64,000 nt of DNA, taken from assembly GCA_000827205.1 (NCBI GenBank), contig KN832563.1, forward strand, positions 44,907-108,906, read 5' to 3'. The notes under the pieces are model-generated. The model was not told where the DNA came from, did no database searches, and saw only the letters and a program-made list of their open reading frames with translations. This document shows positions 45,284-56,214 of the stretch, one piece after another (the stretch's first letter is position 1; each line of letters opens with the position of its first letter). The position numbers were made by a program, and so were the translations under genes. The stretch is from Plicaturopsis crispa FD-325 SS-3 (taxonomy: Eukaryota; Basidiomycota; Agaricomycetes; Amylocorticiales; Amylocorticiaceae).

Positions 45284-46850
45284 TACTCACCGCTACGGCG
45301 TCTGACGTCTTTGGTTACGGACGCAACCTCCAACGCGACTGGACACAGACGCGAGGACGGCGCGTGCGGATGCCATGACTGGGTCGCAGCGGTGAGATGC
45401 TAGGGCGCACGGAGTAGGCGAGGACGGATCATCATGACAGTGAAGACGAATCATCACGACAGCGAGGACGGATCATCATGACAGCGAGGAAAAATAAACG
45501 CTGGCACACGCAAACCACCTGCGACCTTTCCCACACCCGAAACAGATCGGGCAGCCACGTAGATACGCCTGCGCCCATTTGCACGCGATTTGTGTTGCAT
45601 CGCCGAAGGTGGGCCGCGGGGAGTGTGGACGGCGTGGCGGGTGATTATAGTAAAGTAGAGTAAAGCTGAATCAAGACGTGCCGGTGGCACAAAGATCGCG
45701 ACCCAACAGAAAAGGACGGAAAAGATGAACAGATAGAGCACACACCACCGCACACAGTGCATTCGCCGCCGCACACACCGTATTCACCGCTACGGCGTCT
45801 GACGTCTTCGGTTACGGACGCAACCTCCAACGCGACTGGACACAGACGCGAGGACGGCGCGTGCGGATGCCACGACTCGGTCGTAGCGGTGATCTTGTTG
45901 TGCGTGACAGTGCATGACGGGGTGCACGGAGTAGGCGAGGACGAATCATCATGACAGCGAGGAAAAATAAACGCTGGCACACGCAAACGCACAGCACCAC
46001 CTGCTGCAGTACTCCTAGAAATGGCCTTGAACAGATCGGGCAGCCACGTATATACGCCTGCGCCCAGTTGCACGCGATCTGTGCTGTTTCGCCGGAGGTG
46101 GGCAGCGGGGAGTGTGGACCGCGTCTCGGTGCGGGGCAAGGTGAGTAGAGTAGAGTAGAGTAGAGCTGAATCAAGACGTGCTAGTGGCACAAAGATCGCG
46201 AACCCACAGAAAAGGACGAAGAAGGTAAACAGATAGAGCACACACCACCGCACACAGTACATTCACCGCCGCACACACCGTATTCACCGCTACGGGTTCT
46301 GATGTCTTCGGTTACGGACGCAGCCTCCAACGCGACTGGACACAGACGCGGGGACGGCGCGTGCGGATGCCGTGACTCGGTCGTAGCGAAGATCTTGATG
46401 GTGTGCACGGGGAGGTGGGGGATCGTATCGTATCGTAGCATCGTGAGAGCGAGGACAGATAATCATGAGGACGAAGCGTAGGATCATGAGACGCCTGCGC
46501 CGAGTTGCACGCGATCTGTGCTGTTTCGCCGGAGGTGGGCCGCGGGGAGTGTGGACCGCGTCTCGGTGCGGGGCAAGGTGAGTAGAGTAGAGTAGAGTAG
46601 AGCTGAATCAAGACGTGCCGGTGGCACAAAGATCGCGAACCAACAGGAAGGGACGAAAAAGGTAAACAGATAGAGCACACACCACCGCACACACCGTATT
46701 CACCGCTACGGATTCTGATGTCTTCGGCTACGGACGCAACCTCCCACGCGACTGGACACAGACGCGGGGATGGCGCGTGCGGATGCCGTGACTCAGTCGT
46801 AGCGGAGATCTTGTTGTGCGTGACAGTGCAGAACGGGTAGGTGTGGAAGG
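45284..46850. repeat. About 0.5-kb tandem repeat, four copies
   Basis: The segment beginning TCACCGCTACGG(C/A/G)..TCTGA(C/T)GTCTT and continuing through the GACTGGACACAGACGCG stretch recurs at about 45284, 45781, 46281 and 46697, i.e. steps of about 497, 500 and 416 bp. Copies two and three also share a full hairpin or its right half (GGTGG(G)C(A/C)GCGGGGAGTGTGGAC). Local unequal crossover is the simple explanation. Confidence 0.8.
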
Positions 46851-47055
46851 ATCGTAGCGAGGACGAGCGCGAGCACGAGGAAAGCGAGCATGAATAATCG
46901 AGAAACGAGGAAAAGCAGACACACTCGCGCTAGCGCACGCACAGCACCACCCGCTGCCGTACTCCTGGAAATGGCCTTGAAACAGATCGGGCAACCGCGC
47001 AGAGATTGCGCGCAATTTATGTTGGTCTCGCCGGCGGGAGGCAGCGGGGAGAACG

Positions 47056-48652
47056 TGTACGTGAACGAGGAGAGATGTGGACAATTGAGATAGCAACCGG
47101 CGTCTGCGATTGCACGGCCCAGGTCGTTCCCGCTGCCTGGCTACGTCTGCGAGAAACGGCCACAGATCAAACGTATGCGCGGCAGGGCGCTGCGCCAATC
47201 CTGTATCCGTGTTCAAGGACATGGGCCATAGCAGCGGGGAAGGCGGGGTGGCGAGCTGAGACGCGGCGAGTGGTTTGGAACGATCGCATCATGGTAGCGA
47301 GAGCGGCCTGAGCTAAGATATGCCCACCGCTCCCCTTTTCCTTTCAATTACAGGATCGGCGCGATCGCAGCATTGATGGCGCGCGATCGTGTTTGTGAGG
47401 TGGAGGCGGGAGGGCTGCGGGGCAGAGAGGCGGCGATCACGACACTCGTACCACCCACTGCCAATCGTACCGCTTAACATAACGCATCGATGCTATCGGT
47501 GCAGTGGATGTCATGGCACCGATTTGAACCGATCGAATAGTGGGATGTCGTGCGGCGGGGGGTGTGAGCGTGCGAGCGACGATGCGAGTGGAGGGGAGGA
47601 GAGGCGGAGAGAGAAGCCTTGACTCAGCGCATCGTAGCTCACCGCCTGCGAAAGAGCGAGTCCTGATCGATGTCGTATGTGGCGGGTGGGCCGGGTAGGA
47701 CTGCGCGAGACCGGGTCAAGTTGGGTTCAAGTAGCCAGAGGGTGGACGCACAAAGACAGAGCGGGGCGGGGCTGCAGACGACGACGATATCGATGACGCC
47801 CCGACTTTCGCCCTGCTCGTCGTCGTCGTCGTCGATGGTGACGGTCATGTCTAGAAATATCCGAGTTCCGATCCGGTTGTCTCTTCACTTCCTCGCACGA
47901 CGATGTCTCTCGTCTACTGTGTGTCTGTTAACGGCCAAATACAATGGATTTCAGACTGTCCGCGTGAAAGGCTCGGGATTGATTAATTCGAAGGAAACGG
48001 TGTGTATGTGTATGTGCACGAATGCAGTACTCTATGTATCTACGAGCATCATCCGGTCAGTGTACACGCTACTGTAACAGATCATTTCACTGTACCAGCC
48101 CGAATTTTTGTCGCCATACCGCCTGCACGAGTATACGAGTGAAGACTCGGAAACATATTTTGTCTCTACTCGAGGCAACGGAGGCCCCTTCGACGCGTCG
48201 TGCAGCATGCGGCACTACACCTGCGGCAATCCTGGTAAGCACCAGGCGATAGGAAACGTGGCGCACGTCGTCGTGCAGCCAAGAAAAGGAATAACTTTTG
48301 AAAGAGAGAAGGTGCGGGGCTGCGCCAGCGTACGAGGTGTGGTGCGGCGCCAACGCGATCTCAAGTGGGAGAGTCAAACGAGGGCGATGCGTGCGTGCGT
48401 GCTGGGTGTCTATACACTTGTAGGATGTATATGTTGATGAGAAGGAATGGATGCGAGAGGATCGAGGTGGCAGAGGCGATAAGAGGGAGGTGGTGGAGAT
48501 GACGCGAAAGAGGGAGACAGAGACTGAAACGAGCGAGAGGGAGGATGCGAAAGAGGGAGACATAGACTCGAATCAGAGAGAAGGATGCAGACACGCTAAG
48601 AACGACGGAAGAGACGATACGAAAAACACAGCATCGTACACACCCAGAACGG
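47056..48652. other. Spacer inside the hairpin cluster, no gene seen
   Basis: Contains a possible degenerate hairpin (CCCGCTGCCTGG at about 47133 with AGCAGCGGGGA at about 47230), a CGT microsatellite at about 47813-47835 and otherwise unremarkable sequence. Confidence 0.4.
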
Positions 48653-48706
48653 CACCCGCTGCATGAGTTCGAACGCTTCTGCAAGGTCGGGGTCGTCGCA
48701 GAGGCA

Positions 48707-48778
48707 TCAGGGACACCGCTACGTCGACCATCAGGGATGCCGCTACGTCGACCATCAGGGAGGCCGCTACGGCGACTG
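48707..48778 (+). repeat. 24-bp minisatellite inside a hairpin unit, three copies
   Basis: CATCAGGGA(C/T/G).CCGCTACG(T/G)CGAC three times. It lengthens the apex of the 48653-48820 hairpin. Confidence 0.85.
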
Positions 48779-49167
48779 GGCCCGATCTTGTGCGAGCCGA
48801 GTGCGTGCAGCGGGGAGTGCGAGCGATGTACAGATGCATGTAGGCGCGGGGAGCTATGAATGGTATGGACAGACAGACCGCCATAATATTCATATCCTCG
48901 AGATAAAACATGATGCATATCAGGCAGCACAGACTCATGCACCCACACCACAGCACCCGCGATAGATCCACACTTTCAGAGATTAGGGGCAATTGCAGCG
49001 AAAAAACTGCGAACGTGCCTCCCGGTCTGTGAAGCCGGCATGCAGCGGGAAGGTGTGCAAGTGTGCGGGAAGCTGTGCAGCGTGTGCGAGTGCGCAAGAT
49101 GATGCGAGGGAAACGATGCGAGAATGGAGAGGGCGGAGACACACTGGCATGCACCCACACACCACAG

Positions 49168-49270
49168 CACCCGCTGGCTCATCAGTGATTTCACAGAGAT
49201 CGGGAGCGCCCGCAGCAGCAATACTGCGAACATTCCTCCCGATCTGGGAAGCCGACGTGCAGCGGGAAGG
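49168..49270 (+). repeat. Hairpin unit with a perfect 10-bp inner stem
   Basis: Outer arms CACCCGCTGG (49168) and GCAGCGGG (49259-49266). Inner stem AGATCGGGAG (49197-49206) pairs perfectly with CTCCCGATCT (49236-49245). Apex about 29 nt. Confidence 0.8.
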
Positions 49271-49391
49271 CGTGCAGGTACGCAGAGGTGCACGAGAATC
49301 GGAAGTAGTGCCGCATATGGGGCCGGAAACAAGATTCAATATCATGACGCGAGGATAAAGACGGACATACTGGCATGCGCCTACACCACAG

Positions 49392-49492
49392 CACCCGCTG
49401 TTAGCGAAAGTCCTGGGAGATTGGGGGCAATCGCCGAGAACACAGCGAACGTTCCCCCGATCTCGGAGGCGAGGCGGGCAGCGGGGACGTGT
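49392..49492 (+). repeat. Hairpin unit with an 11-bp inner stem
   Basis: Inner stem GAGATTGGGGG (49417-49427) pairs with CCCCCGATCTC (49454-49464) with one G-T pair; outer arms CACCCGCTG and GCAGCGGGG. Confidence 0.8.
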
Positions 49493-50057
49493 GTAGGGGA
49501 GTCGGAAGCGGAGCCCCGGGCACGATACAGTGTCGCTATGAGAGAAAGAACAGGACGAGAACGCACGGTCACTGCTTACACTGCTCGCTGCACAGCTGCA
49601 AACCAATATCACAAGGTCGGGGACACCGCGGCAGAGAGACTGCAGCGCATGTACGGGATCTTGGATGCAGCCGTGTGCAGCGGGGAGTGTGCGCGTGTAC
49701 AGTGCAAGGGGAGTGGCTGGTGAGAGGAACAACTGGCAAGTAAGCAGCGAACGAAACGACTCGCTCGTTCACTCGCAAGACGACTGTTAACTAGAAGAAC
49801 GACGTACACTTACACTTACACATACACACGCGCCCAACCTCCACCGCCCCTGCTTGGTGGTGTGTTCGCACAACTTGATGGTGGGCACCGCAGCCCACAA
49901 GGTGCGGCGCCGGCGCGATCAAGTGGGGCGTCAAGCGGGGGCGGTGGTGTTTGCGTGCGAGGCGTCTATGCAAGGATAAGGCCATATGCGATAATAGGAA
50001 GTAGACAGAGATTGAGCGAACGAAGTAGACAGAGCTCGAGAGAAAGAAGTAGCATAG

Positions 50058-50152
50058 CGCATACCATGGACGTATACACACATACCATGGACGTATACAC
50101 GCGTACCATGGATGTACACACGCATACCAAGGACGTACACACGCGTACCGAG
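50058..50152 (+). repeat. 21-bp minisatellite, about 4.5 copies
   Basis: ACCATGGACGTATACACACAT-like units directly before the hairpin unit at 50158. Confidence 0.9.
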
Positions 50153-50310
50153 GCCGCGACCCGCTGAGGTGGAGACCTGCCACGTATCAAGATAGCTGCA
50201 ACGGTCTCCGAGTTATGGAGACCGCTCCAGCTGGACCCGATCTCGGGACAGCAGAGTGCGTGCAGCGGGGAGTGCGTTTGGTGTGCGTGCGAGATCGACA
50301 TCTAGCGGAA

Positions 50311-50394
50311 GAGACCGACATCTACAGGTGCGAGACCGACATCTACAGGTGCGAGACCGACATCTACAGGTGCGAGACCGACATCTACAGGAAA
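50311..50394 (+). repeat. 21-bp minisatellite, four copies
   Basis: GACCGACATCTACAGGTGCGA repeated almost perfectly, directly after the right arm of the hairpin unit 50158-50277. Confidence 0.92.
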
Positions 50395-50886
50395 AGCTCG
50401 ACGTCTGAGCGAAAAAAAAAGTAGCATAGAGCATACACCGCGCACCCAAAACGCCACCCGCTGCACAATGACCACCATTTTTACAAAATCAGGATAGCCG
50501 TAGCAGCCTCAAAGAGACCGCTCTAGCTAGACCCGATGTTGGGACAGCGGAGTGCGTGCAGCGGGGGGCGACGTGAAAGGAGTGCGATGGCCAGTTGGCA
50601 ACGAGATCGGACGAGGGTGGGTAGAAAGGTGCAGGCTCGTGCGGGGAGAAAGATATAGCGAGGAGTCAAAATATCCTCACGACACAGACACAAGCGCTGT
50701 CACGACGCTGACAAAAGCGTGATACATCACCACCCGCTGTTCCGCCAGAACGATTTGACGACAAACGCCGACGGCGAGAGTAAGATGCACGGTAGGAAAC
50801 AGCCACGCCGCGCACGAAGGAAACGCCCCGTAGGGCACAAAGGAAGCACCACGCCACGCGCAAGACGAGAGACCGGTCAACGCCAC

Positions 50887-50996
50887 CACCCGCTGCCGAT
50901 TCCCTCTTGGGGTTTAAAGATCGGGGCCCTCGACACACAGACTGTGCCGATCGCACACGATCTTGTACCTAGCGAGTATGCGGCAGCGGGAAGTGC
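50887..50996 (+). repeat. Hairpin unit with a perfect 10-bp outer stem
   Basis: CCCGCTGCCG (50889-50898) pairs exactly with CGGCAGCGGG (50981-50990); inner AAGATCG / CGATCTT also pair. Confidence 0.82.
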
Positions 50997-51837
50997 GAGA
51001 TCCAAGTCAGCGTAGGCGAACGCGCGATGGGACATGCAGAACCAGTGGTACGAGGCACAGGACGTGCGCATCAGTCCAAAGCAACACGGGCTACACGGAT
51101 TTTTGGCCAGCGTGACAAGATCGGCGCACCTACGACACCGCCCGCTTGGCAATCACAGCTGATCATGATCAGGATTATCGACACAGAAAAACCGTGCCGA
51201 TCGCACGCGATCCTGAGGCCATGAAGGTTTGCGCAACGGGGAGTGCGTCGGTCGAGGTGGACACTGTAATTCGAAACCCTTGAAACCATCGCCCACTCAC
51301 CCCAGACTCAGACACTTCCCGCATGCACAAATGATCTGACAGGGCAAAGACCGGGGGCGCTTGACACAGGATCACGGACGCTGAGCGGCGCCGCCCGGTA
51401 TTGGATCGCGTGAGCGTGCGCAGCGGGGAGGTGACGAGGCGGGTGCCACGGGTGGGTGACAAGGAGAGTGCTGAGGACTCGCCGATGCCCGTGGAGATCT
51501 GTGCATCGATGACGACGATGACGGTGGTGGACAGGGTGTAGGTGGCAGACGGTGGGCATTAATATTGCAGCAGAAAAAAGGCAGAGCGAAAGGAACGACA
51601 CAGACGGCGACGACGACGAGATCGATGGCGAGGTGAGTCCGAATTCCGATCCGGCCATCCCTCACCGCCACTCTTCGCGTCTTTGTCGTCGACGTCCACC
51701 ATCGCTGGCTCGTCGACGTGCCATGCCTTGCTCTTGGAGCTCCTACCTAGCGCGTTGTCCAGCTGCTGCTCTTTCCCTTGCTTTCATACCGTGCCTCTAC
51801 CTTTCGGAATCGCGCTCAGATCACACCCTCGTCGCGC

Positions 51838-51950
51838 ACATACCCCGCTGCACCGAGCGAGATCGGGTGCATCCACAGCAGGATACCATATCTGCGCTTC
51901 CATGGGTGCCCCCGATGTTCGTCTACACCACCGGTGCAGCGGGAGAGACG
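51838..51950 (-). repeat. Inverted-orientation hairpin unit with a perfect 12-bp outer stem
   Basis: CCCGCTGCACCG (51844-51855) pairs exactly with CGGTGCAGCGGG (51932-51943); inner GATCGGG and CCCGAT also face each other. It belongs to the block where the pyrimidine-rich strand is the + strand. Confidence 0.82.
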
Positions 51951-52045
51951 GGTCGCTGTTCTGTACGTGCGCCTCCATCTTTTTCTTCACTTTGTTTCGA
52001 TCAAATGTCGTCCTTCGCCCTCGTCCTACGCGTCCTGCAACCCAT

Positions 52046-52166
52046 CCCGCTGCCACATGCAGGGTCCCTCACGCTCGGGGCCACGCGAAGCATTGTAGCA
52101 GTGTACTGATGTTCGATGCGCGCGATCTCCGATTTTTCTGCATCCGCACCTTGGCAGCGGGTGGAA
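52046..52166 (-). repeat. Hairpin unit with a perfect 10-bp outer stem, arm variant CCA/TGG
   Basis: CCCGCTGCCA (52046-52055) pairs exactly with TGGCAGCGGG (52152-52161). The CCA/TGG extension differs from other units yet is matched in both arms. Confidence 0.8.
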
Positions 52167-52647
52167 TGTGCACGGCGGCGAGTGGAATGTGCGCGATGGC
52201 GGGTGGCCTGTGCGCGCGACGTCCGTCTCTTCTCATCTCCGTCTAAGTATGTGCTCGCCCTGCCGCATCTCGCAGCCTTTCCCGCTGGTCTACCTACTGC
52301 TTCCACGATCGGGAATTAGACAGTGACGGTTTCTCTGCTGCTGTAATCCCCGATCTGATGCACACCCGAGAAATACTAGCGGGTAGTGCTCGAGAGTGTA
52401 GAGCGGCTATATGTGACGCAGTGACGCATGTCTCTTTTTGTCCCTGCTTTCGTTTGTCTTTCACGCCATAATCGACGCCCATCCTCGCAATCGTCACTCA
52501 GACATCTCCACCCGCTGTGACACATCCCGCCACGATCGGGCGTACGCGCCGAGAGCTGTCTTTCCCGATCGCTATCTTCCTCCACCCTCCCTTCTGTCTT
52601 CCTTCACCCACACACTCGTACACACATTCCCCCATCTGCGCGTAACA

Positions 52648-52718
52648 CACCCCGCTGCAGCATTCGGACACATCCCGCTGCAGCATTCGGACACATCCCG
52701 CCGCACCACTCGGACACA
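52648..52718 (+). repeat. 24-bp minisatellite built from hairpin left arms, three copies
   Basis: CACATCCCGCTGCAGCATTCGGA-like units in tandem; only one right arm (GCAGCGGGTAGTGC, 52787) follows. Confidence 0.85.
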
Positions 52719-54235
52719 TCAAATCGGTCGCGCTCAGCACTTAGTCTAGTGTTACTGCGATCCCCGATCTGTATGGTAGTCAGATAGCAGCGGGTAGTGC
52801 GGTTGCGATTGTGGTGTGTGTGCAGTTCTCTCGGTTCTTCTCTCTTTTTTCTGTCTCTTTGCTTTTGCTGTCCACCTTGTTTCTCCATTTCGTGCATGTC
52901 GTCCACTTCTCGTCTGTCGCTAACGCACACTCCACTCCCGCTGGCCCGCCTCGCCACACGATCGGGCGCCCTCGACGCGATGCCTTGTCATTGCTGCGGT
53001 CCCCGATCTGTGTGCGTGGAAAATACGCTAGCGGGTATGTTTTTGCGTCGCGAACGCGGTGCATGTCTCCTTCTACTTTTACCGTCTTACTTGCTTGATC
53101 GCGCGTTGCATACCGCGAGGGGCGATACCTCTCCGTTGCTACAGTCCCCCATCTACGTACTTACAGCGTGTCCCTGTCATAGAGCTAGCACGTCGTCCGT
53201 CTCCCCTGCCTATTCCTTCTCCGCTCTCCTCGTCCTCTGCCCTCACCACCCTGACCCCTTCCCGCTGCACATACATCCTGTAATCATAGATGTAGAGGTT
53301 CGGCGCAGTCCCTCTGCTGCGGAGACTCTCACGTTTGTTGTATATAGTGTTGTGAAGCGGGTGGAGGTGCGGGTGGAGGTCCACAGTGGGTGCGGTGACC
53401 GTGATGGAGCTGTGCCTCGTCCTTCACATTTCCTCGTCTGGTTTCGGTGCACACACGCATGAGGTCTCTGATTCTTGCTTCTTGCTGGGACGCGCGCACG
53501 CACGGCCTGTCTTTTTGCTTCCTACATTCTGCCAACATCACCCTTGCATGTCGCACTTGTCTCGCCCGCTCGCTTATCGGATTTGCCACAGTTTCCCTGT
53601 TTATACCGTCTCAATGTACGCACATTAATGATTGTAGTTGTTATTCGTATATCGGTAATGGTATGAATGAAGTACACGGAATACAAGAGAGACGACAGAG
53701 CAGCGCGAGAACGCCTAGACACGAAAACAAACTTGAGTAGCACACAAATCGTGCGGCAGAGTTGACGGTGCGCAATGGGAGCCGGCAGCAAAGAGAGACC
53801 ATCTGCGAGGTCAGTAAGCCCACGGTCGGTACCAATACGCAAGACACGAATTGACGGGCAACGGAAGAGGACGAAGTGTTGTGTGAGCGCGAACGTGTGC
53901 AGTGCAAGGACACGTTGACACGGAGGATAAACGACACCGCCAGCGCCGCGCATGCAGAGCACCGCCCGCTGCACAAGCATGCAGGGATCACCTGCAGGTC
54001 TGGGCCGTCGACGCAGGAACGCTGCACCTCCAATACCGGATCTTGTGGTGACACGGCGTGCGCAGCGGGGAGGGCTAGAGGAGTAAACGAGGAGGTGGCT
54101 GGATGCAAAAAAAAACAAAGCAAGTGGACATAAAAGACAAAGGCCAGAAAGAGACGACATATAGCACACACAACGCTTGCCGCTGTAGCCATCTCGACAG
54201 GAGCGTGGAGGCCCCATGCGCACTAGCCGACGGCG

Positions 54236-54380
54236 GGGATAGTTCACGTCGACTCCTTGGATAGCTCACGTCGACACCAAGGATAGTTCACATCGACTCC
54301 TTGGATAGCTCACGTCGACTCCTTGGACAGTTCACGTCGACTCCGAGGATGGTTCACGTCCACTCCGAGACTGGTTCATG
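54236..54380 (+). repeat. 22-bp minisatellite, about seven copies
   Basis: GGATAGTTCACGTCGACTCC-like units with point differences. Confidence 0.9.
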
Positions 54381-54394
54381 CCGACTCAACACAG

Positions 54395-54592
54395 CAGCGT
54401 CGCGCACGCCTAGCACCGTCCAGCGTCGCTTACGCCTAGCACCTAGCATCGCCCAGCGTCGCTTACGCCTAGCACCTAGCACCGCCAGCGTCGCGCACGC
54501 CTACCACCGCCCAGCGTCGCTTACGCATAACACCGCCCAGCGTCGCTTACGCATAACACCGCCCAGCGTCGCTTACGCCTAGCACCGCCCGC
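54395..54592 (+). repeat. 26-33 bp minisatellite, seven copies, merging into a hairpin arm
   Basis: AGCGTCGCTTACGCCTAGCA units ending CCGCCC. The last one runs directly into CACCGCCCGCTGC, the left arm of the hairpin 54583-54694, as if the array grew from hairpin-arm sequence. Confidence 0.88.
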
Positions 54593-55375
54593 TGCACAAG
54601 GTACAGTGGAACACCTGCAGGTCTGGGCCGTCGACACAGGAATGCGGCGCCTACAGTTCCCGACCGTGTGGAGCATGGTCTCGCGCAGCGGGGAGGACTG
54701 GCGGTACGTAGCGGGGAGGGCGGGCGGTACACCAGGTATGCGCAATTTGGCGTGCGAGCGGGGGCAGTGGGAAATCTGTGTGTGCTCCAGCGCGTGTTCG
54801 CTGGAAGGAGGAGAGGCAAAGAGGTGAGTATTGGGTGTGGGGAGCGAGAAGAAAAGCAGAACGCGCGGCAAGGACCGTCAACGGTAGGCCATAATGTAGC
54901 GGCAAGCTTGCAACCACCCGCTGGCAACCAGCAAAACCTGGCCAAAGATCACGATCGTCGACGCAGCCTGAGACGCACACTACGCCAAGGACACGCGATC
55001 TTGGGTCTTGGGATGCGTAGCGGGGCGTGTGCTTGGCTGTCGTCGAGGCATGGGTGGGGAGTAGGCGGGGCGTACGTGAAGTGCGCGCGTCAGGCACGAC
55101 AACGGAGACGAGAGAGCAAGCAGGGACGATAAACAGTTAGACCGGACTCGGACTCGTAAACGCAAGTACGAGACTTGTGGAAGCAAGTACGCCCGAGCGC
55201 AGCACACAGCACACAGCACACATCCCGCTACAAGGCAACGGAAGTAAAAAATCGTAGTCAACGCAGAAAGACCTTTCGCGGTCGACGTGCGATTTTTGGC
55301 CGGGGCGTCGATTTGCAGCGGGGAGTGCGTTGGGTGGGTGGGTGGGTGGCTACAAGCTATGAGACACCCTGCAAT

Positions 55376-55450
55376 GCGAGGGCGACACGAAAGAAAGAGC
55401 GAGGGCGACACAAAAGAAAGAGCGAGGGCGACGCGAGAGAAAGAGAGAAG
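55376..55450 (+). repeat. 25-bp minisatellite, three copies
   Basis: GCGAGGGCGACACGAAAGAAA-like units between the hairpins at 55221 and 55473. Confidence 0.88.
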
Positions 55451-55472
55451 GCCACGGACACGGCACACAGCA

Positions 55473-55590
55473 CAAATCCCGCTGAACCATCATGATTTTG
55501 ACATAAAATCGCGGTCGACGCAGAAAGAGACCTTTCGCGGACGACGTGCGATTTATGGCCGAACCGGGTGCGTTCAGCGGGGAGGGGTGT
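55473..55590 (+). repeat. Hairpin unit with a perfect 10-bp outer stem, arm variant AAC/GTT
   Basis: CCCGCTGAAC (55478-55487) pairs exactly with GTTCAGCGGG (55572-55581). Here the usual GC/GC next to the core is replaced on both sides. Inner AAAATCGC faces GCGATTTA. Confidence 0.82.
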
Positions 55591-56212
55591 GGGTGGGTGC
55601 GACGAGATGCGATAGGTAGATGGGACAAATGCACTAGTAGTAGAAGACAGGACAATGTGCGAGACACGGGGCATCGAGAATACCTCCCGGTGTGTATGAT
55701 AGGTCGATGTGCAAGCGCGTAGAGCGAGCGACGTGACGAACGGAATGGAACACTCAACAGTACTAGTATGCCTTGCAGCGTAGAATAGCTCACCGCTGTA
55801 CTCGGACATGCCAGACCCCGCCGATGATCGCAATCCCAAGGGAGGAGCGTCACCAGCGCGATCGATTACGCAGGCAGCGGGCGCAGCGGTGGTGGAGTGG
55901 GCGCAGTGGGTCGCAGGAAGAGCGGAGACACGCAGGAATAGCGGATGGGAGGGACGGATGCTGGTGCACATGAGCATGAAGACAGTAGGCCGCTATGATG
56001 AAGCTATTGGAGATGGATACAGATCACGGCATGTCAGCTGAGGGGCAGCGGCGATGCCGGGCGATGTAGATCACCAGCGCAGGTCGTACATAGCGGCGAG
56101 GTCGTCTTGGGTGCGTGCAGCGATGGACGACGATGACGACAACGAAAGGTCAAACGACGAAGAGATCGACATCAGGAAAAAACTAGGAAGCACTGTAGCG
56201 GAATGTAGTCGC
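55591..56212. other. Intergenic, no gene seen
   Basis: Right edge of the hairpin cluster to the TA-flanked element. A second ACATCAGGAAA, matching the end of that element, occurs near 56169. Confidence 0.45.
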
Positions 56213-56214
56213 TA

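Larger units (their letters stand above)
43580..55590. repeat. Cluster of about 25 hairpin-forming repeats with CCCGCTGC / GCAGCGGG arms
   Basis: Each unit starts (C)ACCCGCTGC-like and ends GCAGCGGGGAGTG-like, 100-170 nt apart, with an inner complementary pair of AGATCGGG/CCCGATCT type and a variable apex often holding CGACGCAG or CTGCGAACG. Units by my reading: 43580-43688, 43974-44086, 45515-45627, 45998-46117, 46948-47055, 48653-48820, 48954-49056, 49168-49270, 49392-49492, 49582-49690, 50158-50277, 50455-50570, 50887-50996, 51136-51248; inverted orientation 51838-51950, 52046-52166, 52276-52392, 52648-52800, 52933-53042, 53263-53362; then 53960-54073, 54583-54694, 54915-55030, 55221-55330, 55473-55590. 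Bases next to the core differ between units but stay complementary within a unit. Spacers are purine-rich or minisatellites. No protein gene is visible. Could be tandemly spread MITEs or a structured-RNA locus. Confidence 0.8.

Noticed and set aside
47520-47535. CGATTTGAACCGATCG, another tRNA-like T-loop
   Set aside because: No matching acceptor, D or anticodon arms can be drawn around it.
46728-54250. Many overlapping open frames of 100-250 codons on both strands in the hairpin region
   Set aside because: They are Arg/Ser/Pro/His-rich shadows of GC-rich repeats, overlap in several frames, and have no domains or splice logic.
43580-55590. CRISPR array interpretation of the regularly recurring CCCGCTGC motifs
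   Set aside because: This is eukaryotic DNA, spacing is irregular, motifs come as inverted pairs rather than direct repeats, and there are no cas genes.
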